A stretch of 64,000 bases of DNA from Weissella coleopterorum (GTDB lineage Bacteria > Bacillota > Bacilli > Lactobacillales > Lactobacillaceae): NCBI RefSeq assembly GCF_011304355.1, contig NZ_CP049888.1, positions 1,054,001-1,118,000 on the forward strand, in the 5' to 3' direction. This document shows, piece after piece, positions 36,999-46,323 of the stretch. Position numbers and translations under genes: made by a program. The notes beneath the pieces are model-generated. The model had not been told where the DNA came from, ran no database searches, and saw only the letters and a program-made list of their open reading frames with translations. The stretch's first letter is position 1. Each line of letters begins with the position of its first letter.

Positions 36999-37388
36999 CT
37001 AATCAGACATTTCAATATCTGTTAATTGCTGTTTTTTCCATTCGTTTAAGATCTTTTGTGTTCGAATTGTTCCCATTAAAGTTGTTTTTGGAAACCAATT
37101 CGATAGCGCTGCATAAATTTCACGCCCAACTAATTTTTGTTCATAATTTGCTACTTCTGGACCAAATGCCACCAGCTGCAAAATTAGAATTTCATCCATC
37201 TCCTCGACTCCGATAACCGCTGTGAAATGTCGAGTTTTGGGGTCTTTCCATAACATTAAATGCCGATTAGAATCGGCATGATACCAATTCACTTCACGTT
37301 GGATCTCCACAAAAGTTGGAAGATTATCAACATGCGACATTAGTCCCATTGCAATTTTAGGTTGCGTTTCTGAAACCATCACTAACAT
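36999..37388 (-). CDS. ribT: RibT-like GNAT-fold protein
   Basis: 129 aa. It matches the RibT family known from the B. subtilis riboflavin region and from the ribT-scpA-scpB-rluB context: PKIAMGLMSHVDNLPTF, RHLMLWKDPKTRHFTAVIGV and the C-terminal FPKTTLMGTIRTQKILNEW. RibT has an acetyltransferase-like fold, but the acetyl-CoA loop is poorly kept here and its substrate is not established. No other riboflavin gene is in the window. GAGGAG precedes ATG 37388. Confidence 0.8.
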   Translation of the reverse strand: MLVMVSETQPKIAMGLMSHVDNLPTFVEIQREVNWYHADSNRHLMLWKDPKTRHFTAVIGVEEMDEILILQLVAFGPEVANYEQKLVGREIYAALSNWFPKTTLMGTIRTQKILNEWKKQQLTDIEMSD

Positions 37389-37419
37389 GCTGTATTCTCC
37401 TCATCTTAACTAATCTTTT

Positions 37420-38304
37420 CTATTTTGTATCGTCCGTCTGATCCGCGACTAACACAATTCCCTCATCATCTTGTTGAATCAGATGTTCTTTGTAAAGGTG
37501 CCCCAAAGCCCGTTTGAATTGGCCCTTTGACATCCCAAAGTAATTCTGAATCGCCTTGGGGTTGGATTTATCATTATATGGTAAGCGACCAATTCTAGAA
37601 CGCTGCAAGAGCGTTAAAATCATCTTGGCATCGCCATCAATGGCTTGATACGCCATTGGCTTTAATGATAAATTCAAGATTCCATCTGGACGTACACCAA
37701 TCACACGCGTATCTAATTGCTCACCCATACGAGGTTCTTGATAACGTTCACTCGGATGGATGAAGCCAATATTAAAATCATCGGTCAATACTAATGTTCC
37801 AACAATTTTTAAGCGATATACCGTGGCCTTGACATGCTTTTGTCCTTTCATACTAGCTTTTGCTGGAATTCGAACGGCATTCAAAACTTCATTCGTTGCT
37901 AATTCGCCCCAGAGTCGACCTTTTTGATCAATTCTCAAAGTAATCATCAAGCGATCACCCCGTTGAGGCCACAATTCTTTAATTGTCGGAAGTTCATCCA
38001 AAGAGACCACTAAGTCTTTGTTTGGTAATCCAATATTAACAAAAACCCCTAAATCACGCCGCACATCCGTCACAGTCCCAAAGGCATAATGTCCTAAACG
38101 AACCTCCGGAATATTCTTTGTGATTTGCAATTGACTAGCTTGGTTTTCATAAGCAAAGCCTGTTACTAAGCCACCGATATGAAGTGGCTTTTGTAGCTCT
38201 GCCTTATCAATTTCATAAGTAACTCCTTCAATTTGTGCAAAGAAGGATTGTTCATTCTCATCAGTTACTTTCGCTGTTACAATTATACCGACTTTTTTTT
38301 CCAT
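37420..38304 (-). CDS. cvfB: CvfB-family S1 RNA-binding protein
   Basis: 294 aa with tandem S1-like domains and a C-terminal winged helix. HYAFGTVTDVRRDLGVFVNI with LPNKDLVVSLDELP is the clearest S1 domain, then LTDDFNIGFIHPSERYQEPR, and the end SNPKAIQNYFGMSKGQFKRA is the winged-helix segment typical of CvfB/YitL. CvfB binds RNA and affects virulence gene expression in staphylococci. The start is ATG 38304. Confidence 0.92.
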   Translation of the reverse strand: MEKKVGIIVTAKVTDENEQSFFAQIEGVTYEIDKAELQKPLHIGGLVTGFAYENQASQLQITKNIPEVRLGHYAFGTVTDVRRDLGVFVNIGLPNKDLVVSLDELPTIKELWPQRGDRLMITLRIDQKGRLWGELATNEVLNAVRIPAKASMKGQKHVKATVYRLKIVGTLVLTDDFNIGFIHPSERYQEPRMGEQLDTRVIGVRPDGILNLSLKPMAYQAIDGDAKMILTLLQRSRIGRLPYNDKSNPKAIQNYFGMSKGQFKRALGHLYKEHLIQQDDEGIVLVADQTDDTK

Positions 38305-38410
38305 CTTAAACTCTTTCGTTAATTCATGATTTAAATTGCGTAACCAAAGTCATTTGCTGTCTTAACAACTAATAATCATCTGGTTCTTAAGGTTAATCTC
38401 TATTATGCCA

Positions 38411-38472
38411 CAAAAAAAGACGTGATTGGTATTAATTGCTAAAAAGCTTTTAAAACCACACATCTTTTTTAC
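38411..38472 (-). terminator. Terminator between the orphan antitoxin gene and cvfB
   Basis: On the minus strand GATGTGtGGT and ACCaatCACGTC pair imperfectly around an AT-rich loop with an inner AAAGCTTTT palindrome, followed by seven T. A matching A/T-run on the other side could make it work on both strands. Confidence 0.6.
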
Positions 38473-38495
38473 AAAGTCTTGTTTTTGTTTATCGT

Positions 38496-38669
38496 CTATT
38501 TTTCTTTTTTAGTAAATAAATTTGAAAATGGTGAATCACCGGTATTAGCGACTTGTGTTAAGAAAATCTTGATTGCTGTTTGAGTTGTTAAACCTTGTGT
38601 CTTAAAGATTTCATCAGCTGCATCCTTGACACCCTCTTCAACTCTTAATTGAATTAACTTTTCGGCCAT
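38496..38669 (-). CDS. RelB/DinJ-family antitoxin, no toxin partner
   Basis: 57 aa, from ATG 38669 behind AGAGGG to a TAG. The sequence reads MAEKLIQLRVEEGVKDAADE then IFKTQGLTTQTAIKIFLTQV, ANTGDSPFSNLF. This follows the RelB/DinJ ribbon-helix-helix pattern (basic beta strand, helix with EVFxxLGLxxxTAIxIFLxQV, then xxGxxPF). These proteins dimerise, bind their operator and neutralise a RelE/YafQ-type toxin. No toxin gene lies on either side, and it has its own terminator, so it is an orphan. It may be a remnant, an anti-toxin against an invading system, or a plain regulator. Confidence 0.75.
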   Translation of the reverse strand: MAEKLIQLRVEEGVKDAADEIFKTQGLTTQTAIKIFLTQVANTGDSPFSNLFTKKEK

Positions 38670-38982
38670 AATTGTATCCCTCTCATTCTCTGCATTAATT
38701 TCAAATGTGTTCTTAGATTAACATGCTTAAATTACGACTGTCAAAAGAAGTTGTTCACTTATATCACTAAAATCAATCATATTTAGATAAAAAAACTACT
38801 TTATTGACTAAAAAAAGCATCTATTTTCAACTTAACCAGCCCAATCAACCTGATAGAATAGCCTTATTACAACATTCTAAGCTTAAAGTAAGCCTTAAAT
38901 TTTAAATTTAATGATTTTTTAATCAAACTCAAATATTTTATAATAAGGACTATATATCATAATTTCAATTATTTGCGGAATT

Positions 38983-39011
38983 AAAAAAGATCATCTCAAA
39001 AGACAATCTTT
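38983..39011 (-). terminator. Terminator of rel
   Basis: On the minus strand AAAGATTGTCTtttgAGATGATCTTT forms a stem with a TG/TG internal loop, followed by six T counting the stem end. It lies 27 bases past the rel stop. The rest of 38670-38982 is AT-rich and I see no gene in it. Confidence 0.8.
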
Positions 39012-39037
39012 AATCCTTAAATTCATCTGCTCCAGAA

Positions 39038-41272
39038 TTATTTAAATGCTCTTTTAACCGAGCTAACATCTTTCACATTTTTGATTGCATCCATTACTCG
39101 TTCTAATTGAACCAAATCATGGACTTCCACGGTCATCGAGATGACCGCTTGATTATTACTATCAACTCGTCCATTAATTGAATTCAATGTCCGCGCATGA
39201 TTTCCAATCATGCGAATAATATCATTCAACAATCGGGCGCGACTTTCTCCAGTCACAACTAAATCGGTTACGTATTCTCGTTTACTATGTTCTAAATCAC
39301 TATCCCAAGTTACATCCACCAATCGTTGACTCAACTCAACTTCATTCGCTAAATTTGGGCAGCCCACACGATGAACGGACACCCCACGTCCTTTAGTTAT
39401 ATACCCCACTACGTCATCACCTGGAACAGGGGTACAACAACGTCCGAGTCGAACCAGCATCGAATCAATCCCTTGAATGACGATTGGATCATCCCCCCGA
39501 TGATGGCGGCCTTTATGTTCATCATCATCTTTTTCAACGGTTGCATGCTGCTCAAAGACCAGGGCTTCTTCATCTGAAAGTCGTTGTTCTTCCATTCGAT
39601 TTCTAAGATCTTCAGTTAACTTATTCGTGACACCTTGAACTGATTGATCACCATAACCGATCGCAGCATACATATCATCAATTGACTGATAATGTAAACG
39701 TTCCATTACCTGTTCAGTATTTTGATTAGTCATCAATTCATCTAAATTATAACCTTGTGAAATTAAATAATTCATCAATTCTTGTTTACCGGCTACCGCA
39801 TTTTCAGAATGATTTTGTTTTCGGAAATATTGCCTAATTTTATTACGTGCCCGGCGGGTCTTAACTAATTTCAACCAATCACGGTTCGGTTTTGCTGTAG
39901 TACTCGTAATAATTTCTACAATATCACCAGTTTTAATTTCATAATCCAATGGGACAATTTTACCGTTTACTTTAGCGCCAGTGGTGGAATTACCAACTTT
40001 AGTATGAATCGAATATGCCATATCTAGAGGGCCTGCCCCTTGTGTTAATTCCACGACATCCCCTAACGGCGTAAAGGCATATACTCGATCAGTAAATAAA
40101 TCACTTTTGACTGTTTCCATAAAGTCGCCAGAATCTTTGGATTCAGTCTGTAATTCTAAAATACTTTGAATCATATTTAGTTGCTGTTGGTCAGAATTTT
40201 GAACATCTGCACCATCAAACTTTCCTTCTTTATACGCCCAATGTGCAGCAACCCCAAATTCAGCTACTTCATGCATCTCATGCGTTCGAATCTGAATTTC
40301 AAGCGGACGACCTTCCGGACCAATCACGGAAGTATGCAGAGATTGGTATCCATTGGCCTTTGGTAAGGCGATGTAATCTTTAAAGCGCCCTGGCATTGGT
40401 GTCCAATGTGAGTGAATAGCACCTAGGACGGCATAACAATCTCCAATGGAATCAACAATGACTCGAATAGCTAATAAATCATAAATTTCATCAAAGGCTT
40501 TCTGTTTCTTTTGCATTTTTCGATAAATGGAATAAATATGCTTAGGACGCCCATAAACTGCAACATTAGCTAACTTTAAATTTTCAATCGTTACCTTAAT
40601 TTCATCAACAGCGGTTGCTACAATCTCTAAACGTTCATTTCGTCGAAGTTGCATCGCCTTAGCAATCGCATGGTACGCTTCATAATCGAGGTAACGTAAA
40701 GAAGTATCTTCTAACTCCCATTTAATCGTCATAATTCCCAAACGATCAGCTAAGGGCGCATAAATTTCGAGTGTTTCTCCGGCGATTCGTTTTTGCTTCG
40801 CCGCATTCAAAGCATCCAAGGTGCGAATATTATGCAAACGATCAGCCAACTTAACAAAAATAACACGAATGTCATGGGACATGGCCAATAATAATTTTCG
40901 ATGATTTTCAGCCAATCGTTCGGAGTCTGATTTATATTCAATTTTAGAAATTTTGGAAACACCATCAACAATGGCCGCTACATCTGCACCAAACCTTGTT
41001 AAAATGTCATCTAACTCTGCTGGAGTGTCCTCTACAACATCATGTAGATAGCCAGCAATGACTGTATCAGGATCCATATGTAAATCCGCTAAGATACCAG
41101 CAACTTGAATCGGGTGAATAATATATGGTTCACCTGAACGGCGGCGTTGTTCTTGGTGTAAATTATTGGCATACTCAAAAGCCTGATCGACCTTAGCTAC
41201 ATGATCTGTATTCATATAACTAGCATAAATCTGATGCACTTCTGCTTGGGTATATACTTTTGCTTCTGTCAT
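39038..41272 (-). CDS. rel: Bifunctional (p)ppGpp synthetase/hydrolase Rel
   Basis: 744 aa, the usual length for a long RSH protein. Domains in order: HD hydrolase (RRRSGEPYIIHPIQVAGILA, AGYLHDVVEDTPAEL), synthetase (YDLLAIRVIVDSIGDCYAVL, LPKANGYQSLHTSVIGPEGR), TGS (VYAFTPLGDVVELTQGAGPL), a zinc-finger/helical region (RCCTPVPGDDVVGYITKGRG, VSVHRVGC) and a C-terminal ACT domain. Both catalytic halves look intact. It sets the stringent response from the ribosome. I use ATG 41272; the longer frame from 41374 has no support. Its leader (41273-41330) contains a possible stem-loop. Confidence 0.96.
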   Translation of the reverse strand: MTEAKVYTQAEVHQIYASYMNTDHVAKVDQAFEYANNLHQEQRRRSGEPYIIHPIQVAGILADLHMDPDTVIAGYLHDVVEDTPAELDDILTRFGADVAAIVDGVSKISKIEYKSDSERLAENHRKLLLAMSHDIRVIFVKLADRLHNIRTLDALNAAKQKRIAGETLEIYAPLADRLGIMTIKWELEDTSLRYLDYEAYHAIAKAMQLRRNERLEIVATAVDEIKVTIENLKLANVAVYGRPKHIYSIYRKMQKKQKAFDEIYDLLAIRVIVDSIGDCYAVLGAIHSHWTPMPGRFKDYIALPKANGYQSLHTSVIGPEGRPLEIQIRTHEMHEVAEFGVAAHWAYKEGKFDGADVQNSDQQQLNMIQSILELQTESKDSGDFMETVKSDLFTDRVYAFTPLGDVVELTQGAGPLDMAYSIHTKVGNSTTGAKVNGKIVPLDYEIKTGDIVEIITSTTAKPNRDWLKLVKTRRARNKIRQYFRKQNHSENAVAGKQELMNYLISQGYNLDELMTNQNTEQVMERLHYQSIDDMYAAIGYGDQSVQGVTNKLTEDLRNRMEEQRLSDEEALVFEQHATVEKDDDEHKGRHHRGDDPIVIQGIDSMLVRLGRCCTPVPGDDVVGYITKGRGVSVHRVGCPNLANEVELSQRLVDVTWDSDLEHSKREYVTDLVVTGESRARLLNDIIRMIGNHARTLNSINGRVDSNNQAVISMTVEVHDLVQLERVMDAIKNVKDVSSVKRAFK

Positions 41273-41427
41273 ATTAAACCTGATTTCTCGATTGATCGCC
41301 GGTAGGGGTTTGCACCCGCAGCACTTAATCGGTTTGATAATATTTATTGTAACTAAAAACCCCTGAACTGACAAACTATGACTAATAAACCTAAAGGTAA
41401 TCGCAACCTTTAAATGTAGCGCCTAAA

Positions 41428-41997
41428 TTATTTTAAAATACGTTGAACTTCTGTTTTTAAGGCCGGAACGACGTCACGCTCAAACCAAGGATTCTTCTTC
41501 AACCAAATATTATTACGTGGTGACGGATGAACAATTGGAAAGAATTGCGGTAAAAAATTTTGATAATTTGCAATTGTTGCCGTAATCGTACTTTTAGCAG
41601 GAAGTTGCAAGTAATATTTCTGGGCATAAGCGCCAATTAAGATAATTAATTCTAGGTGTGGCATTGTTTGGATTAACCGCGCATGCCACTTTTGGGCTAC
41701 TGCTAAACGAGGTGGTTTATCACCTGAACGTCCTTTCCCAGGATAATAAAAATCCATCGGCAAAACTGCTATTTTATCAGAATGATAAAAGGTTTCTTTA
41801 GTAACCCCCATCCAATCTCTTAGTCGATCACCTGACGCATCATTCCACATCACTTCTGTGGCCTGTACTCGTTGACCAGGTGCTTGTCCAATAATTAACA
41901 GACGAGCTTCAGTATTGACATGATAGATTGGATGCCAACCTTTTGCCGTAAATTCCGCATTAATAGGATCCGTCATAATCTCTTCATAAATAGACAT
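41428..41997 (-). CDS. Uracil-DNA glycosylase family protein
   Basis: 189 aa. RLLIIGQAPGQRVQATEVMW is the catalytic loop region and FPIVHPSPRNNIWLKKNPWF carries the HPSPRN motif of the broad uracil-DNA glycosylase superfamily (COG1573-like). There is no sign of the four Cys of the iron-sulfur type. It would remove uracil from DNA or act on related bases. It is 24 bases downstream of dnaE and probably shares its transcript, fitting a DNA repair role. Confidence 0.88.
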   Translation of the reverse strand: MSIYEEIMTDPINAEFTAKGWHPIYHVNTEARLLIIGQAPGQRVQATEVMWNDASGDRLRDWMGVTKETFYHSDKIAVLPMDFYYPGKGRSGDKPPRLAVAQKWHARLIQTMPHLELIILIGAYAQKYYLQLPAKSTITATIANYQNFLPQFFPIVHPSPRNNIWLKKNPWFERDVVPALKTEVQRILK

Positions 41998-42021
41998 ACT
42001 AACCGCCCTCTCCCTTTTAAA

Positions 42022-45000
42022 TTATTGTTTATCAACATCTTTGGCTGGCTTAAATGATATATTTTGTTCCCCAAAAATTCGCACGAGCCTTTGTTTAACT
42101 GGTAACCCGCTAGCTAAATTATAACCAGACGATAATCTAAGTGCCTGGTTCTTATTCTTGGGGTTAACTAAGATCACTAAGTTCATACCCGGAAATTCTT
42201 GTGCAATTTGCGCAATATTTGTCAAACGTTCATCTGGAATTGGCCACAGATGCGGCCGAATATACCAAACGCCATAATTAACAGCTACATTAACCACGGG
42301 TTCTTTTGAATGCAATAGATCATTCGCTGGAATTAATTGATCTACCAACAACTGGAGGTCCACCTGATTCCGTTGATATTCAATATTTCCATACACGGCG
42401 ATTAAGCCACCCTCAATCAAAGCATTTTGATATTTTTGATACTGCTTAGGGAATATAGTTAGCGAAATTTTACCAGTCAGGTCCGCCGCATCCACAAAAG
42501 CCATTTGAGTTCCTTTTTTGGTTCGAATAATTTTAATCTTATCAATCATCAAAATTAGTTTAATCCCATTTTGATTAGCCGATAATTCACTAATATTCGT
42601 GTAGGTATCGATCGTCACTTCTTGTAAGATTTTTTCGAGGGGATGCCCACTAAGATAAATACCTAAAACTTCAAATTCTTGATTCAGTTTTTCCAGTTTA
42701 GAATAATCTTCCATCGCCACTTGTTTAGGCTTCAACCGATTTAATAAATCCAAAGAGTTACCAGCTAGTTGTACCGCATCTAGATAACCAGGCAAAATAT
42801 AGCTCAGCATTTTTCGATTTGGTTGTAGAGCGTCTAATCCACCCGCCATTATGAGCGGTTCTAAGAATTTCATCTGCCTAAAAGTTTGATCAATCCGTAA
42901 TAAAAAATCGCCTAAATTATTAAAGGGTCCTGCTTCTTGACGCAAATTAATCAAATGATCACGAAAATCTTTGCGTAGCCCTTTAATACTAGCTAAGCCC
43001 ATTTGCAGATGATCGTTAACCACAGTGTATCCAGCAAAACTCTGATTGATCTGAGGTCCAAGAACTTTAACATCACGCATTTTTGCTTCATTAATATAAA
43101 TCCGAACCTTCGCTTGATTGTTAATTTCTAAGTTGAGCACCGCCTTATAAAAAGCCAGTGGATAGTGTACCTTTAAATAAGCTAATTCAAAAGCTAACTT
43201 TGAATATGCCACCGCATGCGATTTATTAAAACCATACGCTCCAAAACGTTCAATATATTGATAAACTTCTTTGGATGCTGCCGCTGACTGCCCTTTTGCT
43301 TGGGCTCCCTGCATAAATTGTTGTTTAACTGTCTCCATCTGAGCAATATCTTTTTTAGAAATTGCACGGCGTAACAAGTCGGCTTCAGCTAAGCTAAAAC
43401 CAGCAAAATCTTCGGCTACTCGCATGACTTGTTCTTGATAAACAATAACTCCATACGTGGGTGCTAGCAGCTGATCAATGGTCAGATCAATCGTCGGATT
43501 AGCTTCTTCGTGGTGTTTACGTGCAATAAAATGAGGAATGTTGGCCATGGGACCAGGACGATACAATGCATTAGCAGCCACTAAATCATCAAAACGATCT
43601 GGTTGCATTTGTCGTAACATCTGTTTCATCCCATTTGATTCAAATTGAAAAATTCCATTCGTTTGACCAAGGCCAAATAAAGCTAAAGTTTCAGCATCAT
43701 TGAGATCAATGGCTTGTAAATCAAAATTAGGTTTAACTTTGTGCACTTCGTGTAACGCAATAGCTAAAATATTCAAATTAGAAAGTGCAAGGAAATCAAT
43801 TTTTAATAAACCAAGTTGCTCAACTGGATTTTTAGTTAATTGTGTGACTAATCGCCCATCCTCACCAATTTGAACTGGAATGGAGTTAATCAACGGGGCA
43901 CTTGAAATAACGACCCCTGCCGCATGTAAAGAACTATTACGTGGAATTCCAGTCAATTGTAATGCGGTTTTTAACAGTAACTGCCCATCCACGGGTAAAT
44001 CTATGATCGCATTTTGAAAACTTTGCGATTTTTGGTAAGCCTCCTGTAAACTCGTAGCATCTTTTGGTAGACTACGAGCCAATTGATCAATCTCAGCCGG
44101 TTTCAGCCCAAATACTCGTGCAACATCGCGCAGACTTTGCTTCATTCCCATCGTGGAAAAGGTAATAATTTGAGCCACTTGATCATGTCCATATTTTGTA
44201 TGTAAATAATCTAAAACCATTTCACGTTTATTATCCGGAATATCAATATCAATATCTGGCATCTGTGATCTTTTCGGATTCAAGAATCGCTCAAATAATA
44301 ATTCATTTGCAATTGGATCAACCTCGGTAATCCCCAAGCAATATGCTACCAATGATCCTGCCACGGATCCACGCCCCGGACCAGTCATAATCTCATTTTG
44401 CTTTGCAAAATTGATCACATCCCAGACAATCAAAAAATAATCATTAAAATCTAAGTCATTAATAACTTTCAATTCATAAGCTAATCGCTCTTGATAAATT
44501 TTTTGCTGTTGATTTGCAACCTGTAACTGGGCTAATTGTGACTGTGTTAATTCCCATAATTTTTGCCGGGTTGCACTAGAACTTTCGTAAAAGTGCGGCA
44601 AATCAACCTTTCTCTGCGGGATTATAAAGTCAACTTGTTGCGCTAACAACTCTGTTTGATCCGCTGCTTCTTTCAGCTCTACATCAATATATGCTTGATA
44701 CCAGTCATCCATTGGTCGAAGAGCTTGTTCACCTGCTTCTTGCTGGATCGCCCCAATATTACTAATTGTTTCGCCAACTTTAAGGTACGTTAAAATTTTG
44801 TATGCAAAGTGATCTTGTGGCTGAGCGTATCTAATTTCATCAAATGCCAACAAAGGGACATCCATTTCCTGACTTAATTGTTTTTCTAACGCAAGTAATT
44901 CTGCATCCATCTGTAAGTCAATCCCCAAATAAAGTCGTGAGGAGTGCACATAGGTTTGAAATTGTGCCATTACTTGTTTACCATACACCGGTGCATTCAT

Positions 45001-45402
45001 TAAATTTAATGATAATTCACTGGTAGGAGGAATCACTAGGAAGAGTCCCTCCAATTTTTGTTCCTGAGCTAGTTTAGCTAAATCCAGGGCGTTTGTTTGC
45101 GTCCGCTGCTGACTGGCAATCGCTAATAAATTTTGATAACCGGTTTGATTTTGAACGTAAACATGCAATGGAAAGGTCATTGACGTATTAATTAAACCGT
45201 AGACTTCTAACGTTAGGCCCAATAATGGTTTTAATTCATTCTTATTAGCATATTGGTAAAAATTAACCATTGCATATAAATTTTGTTCATCTGCTAAACC
45301 TATTGCTGCATAACCAAATTGATTCGCTTGTGTAACATATTGGCTCGGTAACATCGGACTTTGGAGTAAACTATACGCACTCCGGACATTTAACGGTACC
45401 AT
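42022..45402 (-). CDS. dnaE: DNA polymerase III alpha subunit, DnaE type
   Basis: 1,126 aa. The PHP domain opens the protein (VPLNVRSAYSLLQSPMLPSQ), then the polymerase core: NDYFLIVWDVINFAKQNEIM, GPGRGSVAGSLVAYCLGITE, the catalytic Asp pair in MPDIDIDIPDNKREMV, SLHAAGVVIS, and YGFNKSHAVAYSKLAFELAY. An OB domain follows (GTQMAFVDAADLTGKISLTI). There is no proofreading exonuclease domain, so this is DnaE rather than PolC. In Firmicutes it extends primers for PolC on the lagging strand. ATG 45402 follows GGAGGA. Confidence 0.97.
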   Translation of the reverse strand: MVPLNVRSAYSLLQSPMLPSQYVTQANQFGYAAIGLADEQNLYAMVNFYQYANKNELKPLLGLTLEVYGLINTSMTFPLHVYVQNQTGYQNLLAIASQQRTQTNALDLAKLAQEQKLEGLFLVIPPTSELSLNLMNAPVYGKQVMAQFQTYVHSSRLYLGIDLQMDAELLALEKQLSQEMDVPLLAFDEIRYAQPQDHFAYKILTYLKVGETISNIGAIQQEAGEQALRPMDDWYQAYIDVELKEAADQTELLAQQVDFIIPQRKVDLPHFYESSSATRQKLWELTQSQLAQLQVANQQQKIYQERLAYELKVINDLDFNDYFLIVWDVINFAKQNEIMTGPGRGSVAGSLVAYCLGITEVDPIANELLFERFLNPKRSQMPDIDIDIPDNKREMVLDYLHTKYGHDQVAQIITFSTMGMKQSLRDVARVFGLKPAEIDQLARSLPKDATSLQEAYQKSQSFQNAIIDLPVDGQLLLKTALQLTGIPRNSSLHAAGVVISSAPLINSIPVQIGEDGRLVTQLTKNPVEQLGLLKIDFLALSNLNILAIALHEVHKVKPNFDLQAIDLNDAETLALFGLGQTNGIFQFESNGMKQMLRQMQPDRFDDLVAANALYRPGPMANIPHFIARKHHEEANPTIDLTIDQLLAPTYGVIVYQEQVMRVAEDFAGFSLAEADLLRRAISKKDIAQMETVKQQFMQGAQAKGQSAAASKEVYQYIERFGAYGFNKSHAVAYSKLAFELAYLKVHYPLAFYKAVLNLEINNQAKVRIYINEAKMRDVKVLGPQINQSFAGYTVVNDHLQMGLASIKGLRKDFRDHLINLRQEAGPFNNLGDFLLRIDQTFRQMKFLEPLIMAGGLDALQPNRKMLSYILPGYLDAVQLAGNSLDLLNRLKPKQVAMEDYSKLEKLNQEFEVLGIYLSGHPLEKILQEVTIDTYTNISELSANQNGIKLILMIDKIKIIRTKKGTQMAFVDAADLTGKISLTIFPKQYQKYQNALIEGGLIAVYGNIEYQRNQVDLQLLVDQLIPANDLLHSKEPVVNVAVNYGVWYIRPHLWPIPDERLTNIAQIAQEFPGMNLVILVNPKNKNQALRLSSGYNLASGLPVKQRLVRIFGEQNISFKPAKDVDKQ

Positions 45403-45453
45403 CCCATTGCCTCCTCCCAGCATTAATTTTAATTTCTTTGAATTTAAGTATAA

Positions 45454-45488
45454 CAAAAGACTGAATAACTACATAATAAGTTACTCAG
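45454..45488 (-). terminator. Terminator between the DUF2929 gene and dnaE
   Basis: On the minus strand CTGAGTAACT and AGTTATTCAG form a ten-pair stem with one G-U, eight bases of loop, and then TCTTTTGTT. Confidence 0.8.
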
Positions 45489-45509
45489 CCTTCATTTTAA
45501 TTAATTGTC

Positions 45510-45725
45510 TTAATCTTTTTCTGATTCATCTTCTTCAGTCTTACTCACCTTAGGAGCATTACTACGAGAAATATAATAAACCAAAATAGTTCCAATTGAT
45601 CCAGCAATCAAGGCCGTAACCATGGCTTGGGTATAATTAGCTTCCACATTTTGTAATGCTCCCCCAATGTACCCAATCACTGCCCCCAAAATGGCGGTCC
45701 AAAAGAAAGTCGTAATATACTTCAT
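45510..45725 (-). CDS. DUF2929 (YjzD-like) small membrane protein
   Basis: 71 aa with two membrane helices: MKYITTFFWTAILGAVIGYI and TQAMVTALIAGSIGTILVYY, then a charged tail (KTEEDESEKD). MKYI-TFFW and GYIGGAL are the hallmarks of the DUF2929 family, often next to dnaE in lactobacilli. Function is unknown. ATG 45725 follows GTGGAG; a start at 45746 would overlap that site. Confidence 0.85.
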   Translation of the reverse strand: MKYITTFFWTAILGAVIGYIGGALQNVEANYTQAMVTALIAGSIGTILVYYISRSNAPKVSKTEEDESEKD

Positions 45726-45807
45726 TATTTTTTCTCCACTCTTCAATAATCTTTGATTTAACTTATTTTTAATTTTACGCTTTTATTGAATAATTACCAG
45801 CCTTTAT

Positions 45808-46311
45808 TTAACTGTTTGATGACCGTTGATAATTCCAAATTTGATAAGCGTAATCATTATTTTCATTCGCTCCACCAGAGGCATATAATTCTTTTTTCCA
45901 TTCATCTTTAATCGGATCCATTAAAACGTCTCCATGAAAATCTGTATCAAGATATGTTATTAATAACTGATCAGCGATTGGTAAATATGAATCATAAATT
46001 CCTTTACCACCAATAACCATTAACTTCTTATCTGCTGCATCCGCAATTTTTTCTGCAGCTTCCATTGAATTCACCAGATGAAATCCGCTTGGCACCTCAA
46101 GCGTCTTTTGATGGGTCAAAACGAGGTTAATCCGATTGGGTAAGGGGCATCCATTTAAAGATAACATGGTATTTCTACCCATTAATACAACCTGATTTTT
46201 AGTAGTTTGCGCAAAAAATTTCATATCATCTTGAACGTGCCATGGAATCATTCCATTCATAGCAATCGTTCCATCCTGGGTTTGAGCCCAAATCAATACT
46301 TTTTCGGCCAT
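45808..46311 (-). CDS. folA: Dihydrofolate reductase
   Basis: 167 aa. DHFR reduces dihydrofolate with NADPH. LIWAQTQDGTIAMNGMIPWH carries the substrate site, followed by VVLMGRNTMLSLNGCPLPNR and LMVIGGKGIYDSYLP with the NADPH-binding Gly pair. AAGGAG precedes ATG 46311. In many lactobacilli thyA lies between the ABC-F gene and folA; here the two are 12 bases apart, so thyA is elsewhere or absent. Confidence 0.95.
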   Translation of the reverse strand: MAEKVLIWAQTQDGTIAMNGMIPWHVQDDMKFFAQTTKNQVVLMGRNTMLSLNGCPLPNRINLVLTHQKTLEVPSGFHLVNSMEAAEKIADAADKKLMVIGGKGIYDSYLPIADQLLITYLDTDFHGDVLMDPIKDEWKKELYASGGANENNDYAYQIWNYQRSSNS

Positions 46312-46323
46312 CGAAAATCTCCT

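Noticed and set aside
45403..45456. Longer dnaE start at 45456
   Set aside because: The extension contains the GGAGGA ribosome site for the ATG at 45402 and does not belong to the PHP domain.
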